64,000 bases of DNA from an uncultured Pseudomonadota bacterium (lineage in GTDB: Bacteria; Pseudomonadota; Alphaproteobacteria; Rs-D84). Below, piece after piece: positions 33,907 to 43,012 of this stretch. The position numbers and the translations under genes were made by a program. Each line of letters begins with the position of its first letter. Positions within the stretch are counted from its first letter, which is position 1. Location of the stretch: contig OOHL01000003.1 of NCBI GenBank assembly GCA_900321105.1, positions 143,516-207,515 of the forward strand. Reading direction: 5' to 3'. The notes below the pieces were generated by a model that saw only the letters and a list, made by a program, of their open reading frames with translations, did no database searches and was not told where the DNA came from.

Positions 33907-34911
33907 TTATCGTGTATATGCTTGTAATGATCTGGACAAATTCTCTTGGATTATTTCATTTACAATTTTAAATTGTTCTTTTGTGTTTATAGATGGAACA
34001 TCATATGTGTTCGGCTTTTTTAATATACGTTTAATTGATTTTGATTTGGCAATACGTTCTGGTTTTTGTTTTGTATTTAGCGATTGTAAATACATATTAT
34101 GCTTCATTTGTTTTTGTGCGTTTCTTTTTGCTTTATATGTTTGTAAAACGATGTCTTGTTGATTGTGTTCTTTCATATATTCATCAAAAATAGCAGTATG
34201 CTTTTGTGATACGGCATACGGAAATGTAATTTTTGATATTTGTTCGAATATATCGTGTAATTCTTTAACCGCGTTTAGTTGTTCGCTGCTTACACGATAC
34301 GAAGAATCGTATATATGTGGCGTTTCAAATATTTTCAGCCCACCGATATCCATATCTGGTATTGGTTCGTGATAAACAACAGGTATTAATGTTCTTGCGC
34401 GTGTCAACAGATGTTCAATATCGCTTTTCTGGGATTTTTTAATGGCAATTTGCATATCGTTTTCATAATTATTTAAAACATAAGTATTTGTATACTTATT
34501 TATGGTGAATAATTGACGATATTTGCGTGGTAATTTTTTATAGTCCGCGATAGAGATTTTTTGTCTGTCTGATTTATGTTCAAACTGTTCTTTTGAAAGG
34601 TAATAACTATCAAAAGGCGCATTTGTATATTTCATATACATATCAAACAAGGCTTTATATATAATCCCATGCCAAAGAACCATTGTTTGGGGATTTTGTT
34701 GTGTGTATTCTGTATGACGAAATATTTGTTCGGTAAAAGGTTGTTTTAAAAATGATTTTGTAAAAACGTTGCTTCCATCCAAAAAAACGGTGCGCGGTTT
34801 TTTGGTTTTTGAAAAATAATGAACCATATCATGATAAATTGTATAAGGTTTGATTTCTGCAAGTTTTTTTGCATTATTGCGTTCCTTAACGAACCAAATA
34901 ATTTTTGACAT
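33907..34911 (-). CDS. Conserved-looking protein of unknown function
   Basis: A 334-residue, basic, tyrosine- and lysine-rich protein with no signal peptide or membrane span. It opens MSKIIWFVKERNNAKKL and has VFLDGSNVF near 42-50, and a charged helical C-terminal third with many Lys/Gln. I recognise no catalytic motif. It has a good promoter (34939-34966) and its own terminator, so it is a single-gene unit. Tyr/Lys-rich composition resembles the paralogue pair at 37835-39301, but I see no clear alignment with them. Confidence 0.55.
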   Translation of the reverse strand: MSKIIWFVKERNNAKKLAEIKPYTIYHDMVHYFSKTKKPRTVFLDGSNVFTKSFLKQPFTEQIFRHTEYTQQNPQTMVLWHGIIYKALFDMYMKYTNAPFDSYYLSKEQFEHKSDRQKISIADYKKLPRKYRQLFTINKYTNTYVLNNYENDMQIAIKKSQKSDIEHLLTRARTLIPVVYHEPIPDMDIGGLKIFETPHIYDSSYRVSSEQLNAVKELHDIFEQISKITFPYAVSQKHTAIFDEYMKEHNQQDIVLQTYKAKRNAQKQMKHNMYLQSLNTKQKPERIAKSKSIKRILKKPNTYDVPSINTKEQFKIVNEIIQENLSRSLQAYTR

Positions 34912-34938
34912 GTTTAACTCTTTATATTATACGGTGGT

Positions 34939-34966
34939 ATTATAGACAAAATATAATAACAGTCAA
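34939..34966 (-). promoter_or_regulatory. Promoter of the 334-residue protein gene
   Basis: Minus-strand TTGACT, 16 bases, TATAAT, about 28 bases before the ATG. Confidence 0.6.
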
Positions 34967-34974
34967 TGATTTTG

Positions 34975-35002
34975 TTAAAAATCCGCCAAGATTTGGCGGA
35001 TT
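34975..35002 (-). terminator. Terminator of tig
   Basis: AATCCGCCAA / TTGGCGGATT around a 3-base loop, followed on the minus strand by TTTTTAAC. Confidence 0.8.
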
Positions 35003-35028
35003 CGTTTGTTTTGTTCGTAAATTAATTA

Positions 35029-36327
35029 TCAACGAACGGATGCTTGTTTAAACAATTCTTCGGCGGGAACCGATTTTTCTTTTTGTTTAACATGTGTCAA
35101 CATTGCATCCAAAGCCTTTCTTTCAAAAACCATACCGCGCAACATTGCAACAGCATTTTGGTTTTTGTTATAAAATTCAAAGATCTGTTTTGGATCAGGA
35201 TAACGGGATGCTTCCGCCCAGATAGCCTGTTGTAAATCATCGCGTGTCACTTCGACTTTGTTTTGGGTACCCCATTCTGCCAAGATAAGACCCAATTTAA
35301 CGCGACGTTCTGCATCTTTCTTTTCTTTCTTTTCATCCCATTTGTGATCGTGACCGTGTTCGGCATTGTGATGGTCGTGTTCTTGTTTTGCCATTTCCAA
35401 TTCTTGTGAAACCAAAGTTTCTGGCAAATCAAGTTTAACTTTGTCAGCCAAAACATCTAACAATTCGTTACGCATTTCTTGTTGCGCGGCAGATGCATAT
35501 TGATCTGTTATGATATTGCGAATATGTTCTTTTAATTTTTCTACGGATTCTTGACCAACTTCTTTTGCCAATTCATCGTTCATTTCTGGCAAAATGTGTT
35601 TGCGAACTTCATGAACTTTTACTTCAAAACGGGCTTTTTTACCGGCCAAGTTTTCCGCATGATATTCTTTTGGGAATGTGACATTTACATCGAATTCATC
35701 ACCTGCTTTGTGACCAATAACTTGATCTTCAAAGCCTGGAATAAACGAACCAGAACCCAAAATCAAATGATGTTTTTCGGCTGCGCCACCTTCAAAGGCT
35801 TCTTTGCCTATAAATCCTTTGAAATCAATAACCGCTACATCACCATCGGCTGCTTTGTATTTTTCGTCTTGTTTTTCGGCAACACTGCGTGATTTGCGAA
35901 TATTTTGCAATGCAGTATCAACTTCTTTTTCGTCCAATTTTGCAACTTTCTTGGTTAATGTGATTTTGTCCAAATCAATCGCTGGCAATGTTGGCAAAAT
36001 ATCAAATTCCAAAGAATATTCGACATCTTTGCCGATTTCAAAGCCGTCCATATCAACTTTTGGTTGTGCGGCCAGACGGATTTTCTTTTCTTCTAAATAC
36101 TTTTGCAAGTCATTGTTCAAAGCTTTATCAATGGCTTCGCCCCATGCGGATGCGTTATATTTTTGACGCAAAACAGACAATGGAATATGGCCTGTTCTGA
36201 ATCCTGGCATCTTGGCAGTTTTGCCAAATTCGGTTAAAACTTCATCAGCGACTTTTTGTAATTCATCGGCAGAAATTTTGCCAGATACAGAATAATGTAA
36301 ATCTTTATTTTTTTCTTTTGTAAACAT
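35029..36327 (-). CDS. tig: Trigger factor (ribosome-associated chaperone)
   Basis: Peptidyl-prolyl isomerase and chaperone that meets nascent chains at the ribosome exit. The start at 36327 has AAGGAT just upstream and gives a normal N-terminus (FTKEKNKDLHYSV); 20 extra upstream residues are dropped. The ribosome-binding signature is GFRTGHIP (usual GFRxGxxP). The FKBP-type domain (about 150-245) holds DGDVAVIDFKGFIG and LGSGSFIPGFEDQVIGH. Within the C-terminal chaperone arm there is a His-rich insert (HDHHNAEHGHDHKW) not typical of the family. The protein is a single-gene unit ending in its own terminator. Confidence 0.92.
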   Translation of the reverse strand: MFTKEKNKDLHYSVSGKISADELQKVADEVLTEFGKTAKMPGFRTGHIPLSVLRQKYNASAWGEAIDKALNNDLQKYLEEKKIRLAAQPKVDMDGFEIGKDVEYSLEFDILPTLPAIDLDKITLTKKVAKLDEKEVDTALQNIRKSRSVAEKQDEKYKAADGDVAVIDFKGFIGKEAFEGGAAEKHHLILGSGSFIPGFEDQVIGHKAGDEFDVNVTFPKEYHAENLAGKKARFEVKVHEVRKHILPEMNDELAKEVGQESVEKLKEHIRNIITDQYASAAQQEMRNELLDVLADKVKLDLPETLVSQELEMAKQEHDHHNAEHGHDHKWDEKKEKKDAERRVKLGLILAEWGTQNKVEVTRDDLQQAIWAEASRYPDPKQIFEFYNKNQNAVAMLRGMVFERKALDAMLTHVKQKEKSVPAEELFKQASVR

Positions 36328-36398
36328 AATATATCCTTTGGATGTTAAACTGTGGCTGATTATACATATATTTTTAGAAGATTTCAACTAAAAATACC

Positions 36399-36427
36399 TT
36401 GACAATGTGCATATATTAGAAGATTAT
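36399..36427 (+). promoter_or_regulatory. Promoter of the 66-residue protein gene
   Basis: TTGACA (36399-36404), 17 bases, GATTAT (36422-36427), 26 bases before the start. Confidence 0.4.
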
Positions 36428-36453
36428 TTCTGTATAAAATACAGAGGTAAAAA

Positions 36454-36654
36454 ATGGCAAACAAAAAATCAGATACAAGAAAGTTTTTGGAAACATCATG
36501 GATAATGTTTAAATATGATATGCTGCCGTGGATTGTTGGGGCGGGATTATTTGCATTGTTTATTGTCGAATTACAAGATTTAAAAGAAAAAAACGTTTTC
36601 GATAAGTCAAAAATTGAATGGTTTTTTAAAACAAATACAGAACACCAAAAATAA
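36454..36654 (+). CDS. Small single-span membrane protein
   Basis: A 66-residue protein: a basic N-terminus (ANKKSDTRKF), a hydrophobic span at about 22-41 (MLPWIVGAGLFALFIVEL), and a charged tail. ATG with AGAGG 6 bases upstream; a promoter lies just before it and a terminator just after. It is probably real because it has promoter, ribosome site and terminator in order. No family recognised. Confidence 0.6.
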   Translation: MANKKSDTRKFLETSWIMFKYDMLPWIVGAGLFALFIVELQDLKEKNVFDKSKIEWFFKTNTEHQK

Positions 36655-36672
36655 ATAATTTTTCATAAATAT

Positions 36673-36702
36673 AAAAAACCGCCGATTTGGCGGTTTTTGT
36701 TT
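36673..36702. terminator. Bidirectional terminator before rpsI
   Basis: AAAAAACCGCC / GGCGGTTTTT around GATTT between convergent genes. Confidence 0.85.
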
Positions 36703-36722
36703 TGCAATTCGCAAATCGTGAA

Positions 36723-37271
36723 TTAACGTTTGCTGAACTGAGTTGAACGACGTGCCTTGTGGAAACCATAGTGTTTACGTTCAACAACACGGCTGTCGCG
36801 TGTAAGAAATCCAGCAACTTTCAATGCTTTGCGCAAATCTGGTTCTGCTTTTTCCAATGCTTTGGAAATACCGTGTTTAACAGCGCCAGCCTGACCGGAT
36901 AAACCACCGCCGATAACTTTCGCAACAACATCATATGCGCCGTCGCGTTTTGTTACATCAAATGGTTGTACCAAAATCATTTGCAACACTGGGCGTTTGA
37001 AATATTCTTTCATTGCAACGCCATTAACAGTGATATTGCCCTTGCCTGGCATCAAATATACGCGTGCAATTGAATCTTTTCTTTTGCCTGTTGCATAAAT
37101 TGCACCAGATAATTTTGCAGATGCAACTGGTGCTGCTTTTGCAGCAGTTGTTTTTGTTGCAGTTTTAACAGCTGCCTTTGGTGCAGCGGCTTTTTTTGCA
37201 GGGGTTGCTTTTTTTGCTGTTTCTTTCTTAGCAGCTGTTTTTGTTGCTGCTGTTTTCTTTGTTTCTGCCAT
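36723..37271 (-). CDS. rpsI: 30S ribosomal protein S9 with Lys/Ala-rich N-terminal extension
   Basis: Small-subunit protein whose C-terminal tail reaches the P-site tRNA. The conserved domain starts near residue 55 ([15 protein letters not shown]) and ends with RRSTQFSKR, the normal tail. In front is an extra segment of about 52 residues made almost only of Ala, Lys, Thr and Pro. Standard S9 is about 130 residues; this is 182. The start overlaps the rplM stop by one base (TAATG), so the two form the usual L13-S9 operon. Confidence 0.93.
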   Translation of the reverse strand: MAETKKTAATKTAAKKETAKKATPAKKAAAPKAAVKTATKTTAAKAAPVASAKLSGAIYATGKRKDSIARVYLMPGKGNITVNGVAMKEYFKRPVLQMILVQPFDVTKRDGAYDVVAKVIGGGLSGQAGAVKHGISKALEKAEPDLRKALKVAGFLTRDSRVVERKHYGFHKARRSTQFSKR

Positions 37272-37744
37272 TATTCACCCCTTTTGTTTTTACGGTTCAA
37301 ACTTGCAAAATCGATAACGATCGGATTTTGTGCAGCGTGTTTGTGTTCTGCGCCTGCATAAACATGCAATTTAGTTAAACGTTTGTTTGCCAATGCAACA
37401 GCGGTACGACGACCCATCATGCGTTTAACAGCATTTGTAACCAATTTTTCAGGTTTTTCAGAACGCATTTGACCCAATGTTCTTTCCTTGGTGCTGCCTG
37501 TCCAAAGTGAATGCCAAAAGAATTTTGTTTTTTCGTCTTTGTGGCCAGATAATGCAACCTTGTCAGCGTTGATAATGATAACATGATCACCGCAATCCAT
37601 ATTTGGTGTCCATGTTGGTTTGTTTTTGCCACGCAGGATATTTGCAGTATATGCCGCCAAACGTCCCAATGTGCAATTTGTTGCGTCAATCAGATACCAT
37701 TTGGCTTCCAATTCGCATTTTTTCAATGATTTTGTTTGTGCCAT
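37271..37744 (-). CDS. rplM: 50S ribosomal protein L13
   Basis: Early-assembly large-subunit protein. The 157-residue product has the family segments [15 protein letters not shown] near the start, [20 protein letters not shown], and MMGRRT, and ends basic. It is the first gene of the rplM-rpsI pair, coupled by a TAATG overlap. Confidence 0.95.
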   Translation of the reverse strand: MAQTKSLKKCELEAKWYLIDATNCTLGRLAAYTANILRGKNKPTWTPNMDCGDHVIIINADKVALSGHKDEKTKFFWHSLWTGSTKERTLGQMRSEKPEKLVTNAVKRMMGRRTAVALANKRLTKLHVYAGAEHKHAAQNPIVIDFASLNRKNKRGE

Positions 37745-37834
37745 TGTTTTTACCTTTTAGTGTTAGTTTAAAATAGCGGGTATATTATGTCCCTAACCCG
37801 CATAAAAGTCAAGAAAAATCTATATGGTATTATA

Positions 37835-38599
37835 TTACCGTGTGTTTTGTTGTTTTGCAAGATTTTGTTTGATTTCTTTATAGTGTTCAATATCATGTTT
37901 AATTTCGCCAAACATAAATTGTTTCTTTTCTTTTATTTGTCGTATAATCTTTTGTCTGTTGTGTCCATATCTTATAAGGTTAGATGAATATACGAATAAA
38001 AATTGATTGCTTAAAACACTAATCATTTCTTGTGCCAATGTAAGAGAACCGCGTTGTTTATAAAAGAAAACGGCTTTTCCCAACAGTTGTTTTAAAATAT
38101 CGTAAAGATGTTCTGCCCATTCTGTTGGTATTTCTATTTCTTTTCTTTTGTAATATTTTAAATCTTGGTCGTATTTGTAAGCAAATGTCATGAAGATATT
38201 TTGCAATATGCGAACGTCTTCTTTTTTTATTCCTTGTTTGTTTTTAGTTACCAAACCATGGTATTTTTTGAAATGGCGATTGTTTCCGTTTTTATCAAAC
38301 ACGCCGTTGAATAATTTTATAGGCTTATGGCGTTTTAATATTGCAGATTCTTTTCTTTTTCTTATGAAATCATAAAAATAAAAACTGCCTTTTTCTTCAT
38401 CATATTGTATTAAAGGTTTAACGTTTAAATAATCCCAAAGTTCTTCGGATATAAAATAATAGCATTTTATTATGTTTTCATAAGTGCCGTAAGTCTCAGG
38501 ATTGTTAACAACATTACTAATAAACCTAGCATTTGCTATAAAATGACTAAAAGGGATTTGTTTAAATAATTCAATATGTTTATATGCGTATCTGTACAA
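37835..38599 (-). CDS. Protein of unknown function, paralogue of its neighbour
   Basis: A 254-residue soluble protein with no signal peptide. It aligns along its length with 38615-39301: KHIELFKQIP near the start, a YY.I.EE.(W/M)D segment, (L/Y)NGV.D, A.F.Y.(Q/R).GS..LAQEM..V..N(Q/H) and (Q/L)(F/L)MFGE near the end. The start is a TTG at 38599, supported by GAGGG 4 bases upstream and by the shared N-terminus; no early ATG exists. It lies 15 bases after its paralogue and is probably the third gene of an argS-led unit. Function unknown. Confidence 0.65.
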   Translation of the reverse strand: MYRYAYKHIELFKQIPFSHFIANARFISNVVNNPETYGTYENIIKCYYFISEELWDYLNVKPLIQYDEEKGSFYFYDFIRKRKESAILKRHKPIKLFNGVFDKNGNNRHFKKYHGLVTKNKQGIKKEDVRILQNIFMTFAYKYDQDLKYYKRKEIEIPTEWAEHLYDILKQLLGKAVFFYKQRGSLTLAQEMISVLSNQFLFVYSSNLIRYGHNRQKIIRQIKEKKQFMFGEIKHDIEHYKEIKQNLAKQQNTR

Positions 38600-38614
38600 T
38601 TTACCCTCTTTTGG

Positions 38615-39301
38615 TTATCGTTGCAGTTCCCCGAACATTAACAGTTTATGTTGTTTAACATATTCAACACCATAAGGAGTATGTTGATTATCCTTGATAA
38701 TATCATGGTTTACCATAACATTAGCCATTTCTTGTGCTAAAATAATAGAACCCGCTTGTTCGTAATGAAAATCTGCTTTGTCACATAAAGCTTTCAAGGA
38801 ATTATAAAGTTGGTCTAATTCTTCGTTGTTGATACAATATCTGCGTTCATTGGTAAATATATCGCGTCTGAAATGTCGACCTTTAAAGCATAAAGAATAA
38901 AATCTAAAGTCTTCAATCAAAGAATATATTTTTTTATTTTTGTCTTTTGGTGTTGGTACCAGTCCGTAACGTCTGCCATTTTTAGGAGTACGATTATAAT
39001 AAATATCAAGAACGCCATTATATAATTTTGCATCTTTGAATTCATGGTTTACAAAAATATGTTCTCCTGTTGCAGGATCATGACAATCATATTTATCATA
39101 TGGTGTATTATTTCGTCTAACTATAAATCGGCTTGAATCTACATCATCCATCATTTCTTCTGCTATGTAATAGTATGCCAGTACAATATCATCAAAAGTA
39201 ATATCTTGGATTTTTTTCTTTTTAAACCCGTCAAAGAACAGCTTTGTCATTCCAAAGTTCCCGCATGGAATTTGCTTAAACAGTTCAATATGTTTGTTCA
39301 T
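38615..39301 (-). CDS. Protein of unknown function, paralogue of its neighbour
   Basis: A 228-residue soluble protein. It starts MNKHIELFKQIP, three bases after the argS stop, so it is almost certainly translated from the argS message. It shares the blocks listed for 37835-38599, with the two copies well diverged, so the duplication is old. Tyr- and Lys-rich, no recognised motif. A role linked to argS is suggested only by position. Confidence 0.65.
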   Translation of the reverse strand: MNKHIELFKQIPCGNFGMTKLFFDGFKKKKIQDITFDDIVLAYYYIAEEMMDDVDSSRFIVRRNNTPYDKYDCHDPATGEHIFVNHEFKDAKLYNGVLDIYYNRTPKNGRRYGLVPTPKDKNKKIYSLIEDFRFYSLCFKGRHFRRDIFTNERRYCINNEELDQLYNSLKALCDKADFHYEQAGSIILAQEMANVMVNHDIIKDNQHTPYGVEYVKQHKLLMFGELQR

Positions 39302-39304
39302 GTT

Positions 39305-41014
39305 CTACATCTCGTCTGGTATCTTTAATCCCATTAAATCAATTGCTGTTGCCAGTGTGTCAAACGCTAATTTTGCGATATATAAACGCCCTGCTTTTAT
39401 ATTCTCTGGAATATCATCACGCAAAATAGGACAATTATGATAGAAATTATTGGTTAATTGGCACAAATCATAAGCATAATTTGCAATCATATCGGTCGCG
39501 CGATTTTCGTATGCAGATAATATTGTTCTTTCGAAATCCATAATTTCAATCAACAAATTGCGTTCTTCGGTGGATAATTCAAACTGTTCTGGTTTTGAAA
39601 TTTGTGCACCTGCGCGTTTCAATACAGAATTTAAACGAACCGCTGTGTATAAAATATATGGCCCGGTTTTACCTTCAAAACTGGTGATTGAAGACGGATC
39701 AAATATGTAATCAGATTTAACATCGTGCAGTAAATCGTTGAATTTAACCGCTGCCAAAGCGATAGTTTTTATCGTTTCTGAATCCAGTTTTTTACCGGAT
39801 TCTGCGACGCGTGCTGAAACGGCCTCGTTTGCGATATCGATTATGTCATCTAATCCTGCGGCGTTGCCGTCACGTGTTTTAAATGGCTTTCCGTCTTTGC
39901 CGTTTATTGTTCCATATCCAATATGTTCAAATTTATCATACGGATATATGCCCGCCATATCTGCGGCACGAAATAATTGTTCAAAGTGCAAAGATTGGCG
40001 CAAATCTGTGAAATAAATAATTGTGTCAGGATTGTCTTTTAATTTGCGACAATAAACAGCCGCCAAATCCGTAGAATCATATGTGTCTGCACCACGCGAA
40101 TCACGCCACATATATGGTGGAATTGGTGCATTATCGGTGTCGCGTTTAACATTGATTATTTGTGCGCCATCATCTTCAACAATCATATTTTTTTCACGCA
40201 AAATCTTTTCGACAGGTTCCAAATATTTTGCCGCATTTCTTTCGCCCAAATCGTAATCAAATGGCAAAATATTCAATCTTTTCACAGTGTTATTCATCGT
40301 ACGCAAAGATATTGCCAAGAACTTTTCATATAATGCGAAATAACCAGGGTGTCCAGCCTGAAATTTAGCCTTGATTTCTTGAGCTCTGGCCTGAAAGACA
40401 GAGTCTGTTTTAGACAAAGCTGACGCTTGTGGATAATAATTATTTAATTCTTTTTCATCTATTTCATAATCAACGGGCTTTGATGGGTCAAAATCATTTT
40501 GGAAATATGGTAATTCTGGATGCAGGCGTTCAATCCATGCAATAATCAATCCCATTGGTTTTCCCCAATCACCAATATGATTCCAAGAAAATGTTTTATG
40601 TCCTAAAAATTTAGTAATACGATTAAAAGTGTCGCCAACGATAGATGTGCGCAAATGTCCGATATGTAAAGATTTTGCAACATTATATGCACCGTAATCC
40701 ATATCAATAGTCAAAGGTTTTTCGGAAACCATTTGTTTTGGTGCAGTCGCATTTTGTAAAATAAAATCGTCTTTGATTTTAATGTTTATGAAGCCTGGAC
40801 CCGCAATTGAAACATCGGCAACAAAATCAAGTTCTTTTAATAATGGTAAATATTCGTTTGCTAACTCACGTGGGTTTTTACCGGCGTTTTTTGCACCGAC
40901 CATGGCGGCGTTAGTAGAAAAATCGCCAAAATCACGATTTTTTGGCACGTCTAATTTTGCTTCAAATCCTAATTTGTTATTTATCGCTTCTGATACATAT
41001 TTATATAAATTCAT
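39305..41014 (-). CDS. argS: Arginyl-tRNA synthetase
   Basis: Class I synthetase that charges tRNA-Arg. An N-terminal additional domain comes first, then GPGFINIKI, then the HIGH-type HIGHLRTSIVGD, WNHIGDWGKPMGL and a C-terminal DALR-type helical domain. ArgRS often lacks a clear KMSKS and this one does too. The ATG at 41014 gives a normal start (MNLYKYVSEAI); the longer TTG form adds two residues. The histidine kinase stop lies 14 bases upstream, and two paralogous orphans follow immediately, so argS seems embedded in a mixed operon. Confidence 0.93.
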   Translation of the reverse strand: MNLYKYVSEAINNKLGFEAKLDVPKNRDFGDFSTNAAMVGAKNAGKNPRELANEYLPLLKELDFVADVSIAGPGFINIKIKDDFILQNATAPKQMVSEKPLTIDMDYGAYNVAKSLHIGHLRTSIVGDTFNRITKFLGHKTFSWNHIGDWGKPMGLIIAWIERLHPELPYFQNDFDPSKPVDYEIDEKELNNYYPQASALSKTDSVFQARAQEIKAKFQAGHPGYFALYEKFLAISLRTMNNTVKRLNILPFDYDLGERNAAKYLEPVEKILREKNMIVEDDGAQIINVKRDTDNAPIPPYMWRDSRGADTYDSTDLAAVYCRKLKDNPDTIIYFTDLRQSLHFEQLFRAADMAGIYPYDKFEHIGYGTINGKDGKPFKTRDGNAAGLDDIIDIANEAVSARVAESGKKLDSETIKTIALAAVKFNDLLHDVKSDYIFDPSSITSFEGKTGPYILYTAVRLNSVLKRAGAQISKPEQFELSTEERNLLIEIMDFERTILSAYENRATDMIANYAYDLCQLTNNFYHNCPILRDDIPENIKAGRLYIAKLAFDTLATAIDLMGLKIPDEM

Positions 41015-41028
41015 AATCAATCCGTTAT

Positions 41029-42309
41029 TTATAAAGGTAATACAACACGAACTTTTAATCCGCCTAAATCACTGTTTTCAAGGAATATTTGACCGCCATG
41101 GTTTTCAATTGCTGTCTTTGCAATTGACAATCCCAGACCTGTGCCGCCGGTAGATTCGCTGCGCGATTCATCCAAACGAACAAAAGGTTGTAAGGCTTTT
41201 TCTTTTTTATCATCTGGGATACCAATACCGTCATCTTCTATTGTGACAACAACAAAATCTTCAGTATCTGTTTCGGTGATTTTTAATGTCTTTTTTGTGA
41301 AACGTGCTGCATTTTCAATTATATTCGTAAATGCACTGGTCAAGGCATTTGGACGTGCATAAAATTGAACCGGGTTTTCTGGAAAGTCCAGAATAATATT
41401 TTTCTTTGGTGCAGCATCACGCGCAATACGTGTTAACATCGCAGGCAATTCAACCGCTTGTTCAATTTCTGGCATTTCACCACGAGCAAAAGCTAAATAT
41501 CCGTTAACCATTTCACTCATACGATCAATGTCGCGTAATAAATCTTCTTTTTGTGCGGAATTCGTTTCTACAGCCAATCTCATCCGTGTAAGTGGTGTTT
41601 TCAAATCGTGTCCAACCGCATTTAACATGTCGGTTCTCGTTTTGTTATAACGATTAAGGCGTTCTTTCATGGTAATCATAGCGGCAGCAGCTTCGCGGAT
41701 TTCTGATGAACCGCTTGGTTGAAATCCAGGAACATCCATCCCACGTCCAAATTTATTGGCGGCTTTTGCAATACGGCGTATGCTGCGCGTATGGAATATA
41801 ACGAATGGGGTTGCCAATATGGAAACAATTAAAATTGCCGCAACAACCCATAACAGAAAGACTTCTGCACTGGTTGAATAGATACGGTGCATACTGGTTG
41901 CAAAGGTAGCAATTTTTTCGTCTTTCATTGGAATGTCTATGAATAGCAAGCGTTTTCCGCGTTCAATATATATGTTTGCAGGCTGTTTCAAATTTGTTTG
42001 CAAATATTTTGCCAGTGGCCCTGCTTCCATGGATTCGTTATCGTTTTTTGCGGGTCTGTTTAATTTATCATGCAAAGAAACATTTATACCAATGTCATGC
42101 GCCAACATCTTTACTGCATCATTGTCGCCGGCGTCCATAAAATGCACCATGGTTGTCACTTCGCCAGCCAAAGTACGTGCCAATGTTTCGTGGACTTTTT
42201 TCCAGTGGTTTCCAAAAAACGAATTTGCAACAATTAATAATGCCAACATTAACGGCACTAATACCATCAGTATTGTGCGCCCCAGAAAGCTGCGTGGAAT
42301 CAGTCTCAT
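41029..42309 (-). CDS. Sensor histidine kinase, EnvZ-type
   Basis: Inner-membrane sensor of a two-component system. Two spans (about 11-32 and 150-172) flank a periplasmic domain of about 115 residues, followed by a HAMP region (about 173-228). The phosphorylated His is H234 in AVGHDLKTPLTRMR. The ATPase has N-box IENAAR, G1 DDGIGIPD and G2 GGTGLGLSIA. The regulator gene is 12 bases upstream, so the two form one unit. Envelope stress or osmotic signals are typical for this class, but the input cannot be read from sequence. Confidence 0.9.
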   Translation of the reverse strand: MRLIPRSFLGRTILMVLVPLMLALLIVANSFFGNHWKKVHETLARTLAGEVTTMVHFMDAGDNDAVKMLAHDIGINVSLHDKLNRPAKNDNESMEAGPLAKYLQTNLKQPANIYIERGKRLLFIDIPMKDEKIATFATSMHRIYSTSAEVFLLWVVAAILIVSILATPFVIFHTRSIRRIAKAANKFGRGMDVPGFQPSGSSEIREAAAAMITMKERLNRYNKTRTDMLNAVGHDLKTPLTRMRLAVETNSAQKEDLLRDIDRMSEMVNGYLAFARGEMPEIEQAVELPAMLTRIARDAAPKKNIILDFPENPVQFYARPNALTSAFTNIIENAARFTKKTLKITETDTEDFVVVTIEDDGIGIPDDKKEKALQPFVRLDESRSESTGGTGLGLSIAKTAIENHGGQIFLENSDLGGLKVRVVLPL

Positions 42310-42321
42310 CTTTGCGTCCTT

Positions 42322-42963
42322 TTAATTATTGTTCTTTATTATTTTATAACCCACACCACGAACGGTTATAATATCTATATCTGATAATACACCATTTATT
42401 TTATTGCGCAAGCGTTTTGCGACCATTGGTGTGGCAGCAACGATGTTACCAATCGGGCTTGTCAAATTTTGCAACAATTTCTTTTCTTCGCTGGATAATG
42501 ATAATATTTTGTTTTGACCATCTTGTTTTATAAAAAATTCGTCGTCCACAAAAATCAGACCAAACGAACCAGAAGTCTTGTTAGGTGTTTTTGGTGCAGA
42601 TTTTATAAGATTATTCAATCTTAGTATCAATTCTTGTAATTGGAACGGTTTGGACATGTAATCATTTGCACCCCCAGACAATCCGTCAATAGTGTTTTCG
42701 GAACCAGACATTGCAGTTAACATAATTACTGGTGTGTTATTCCCGTTTAACCGCATTTGTTTGAGAAATGTTAACCCATCCATGCCGCCCATCATACGGT
42801 CCAACACAATAGCATCAACGGATATTTTTGACAGAATTTGTGTGGCAAATTCTGCTGATTCTGCGGTAATAATATCAAAGCCAGCATTGCGCAATCCGGC
42901 GGCTAAACTGGTTCTTAATATTTTATCATCGTCAATAACAAGTATATTCTTGGTCATCTGCAA
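42322..42963 (-). CDS. Response regulator, OmpR-type
   Basis: Partner of the kinase downstream. Receiver domain 1-115 with acidic pocket DDD (11-13), phosphorylated D55 in VLDRMMGGMDG, T83 and K105. A short winged-helix output domain (about 130-210) ends in ITVRGVGYKI, the usual last strand of OmpR-type regulators. 213 residues is slightly short for the class. The tight spacing to the kinase suggests co-transcription. Confidence 0.88.
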   Translation of the reverse strand: MQMTKNILVIDDDKILRTSLAAGLRNAGFDIITAESAEFATQILSKISVDAIVLDRMMGGMDGLTFLKQMRLNGNNTPVIMLTAMSGSENTIDGLSGGANDYMSKPFQLQELILRLNNLIKSAPKTPNKTSGSFGLIFVDDEFFIKQDGQNKILSLSSEEKKLLQNLTSPIGNIVAATPMVAKRLRNKINGVLSDIDIITVRGVGYKIIKNNN

Positions 42964-43012
42964 AAAATCGTATTTATGTTTATTATGACAAGCATCAGAC
43001 CAATAAAATTAT

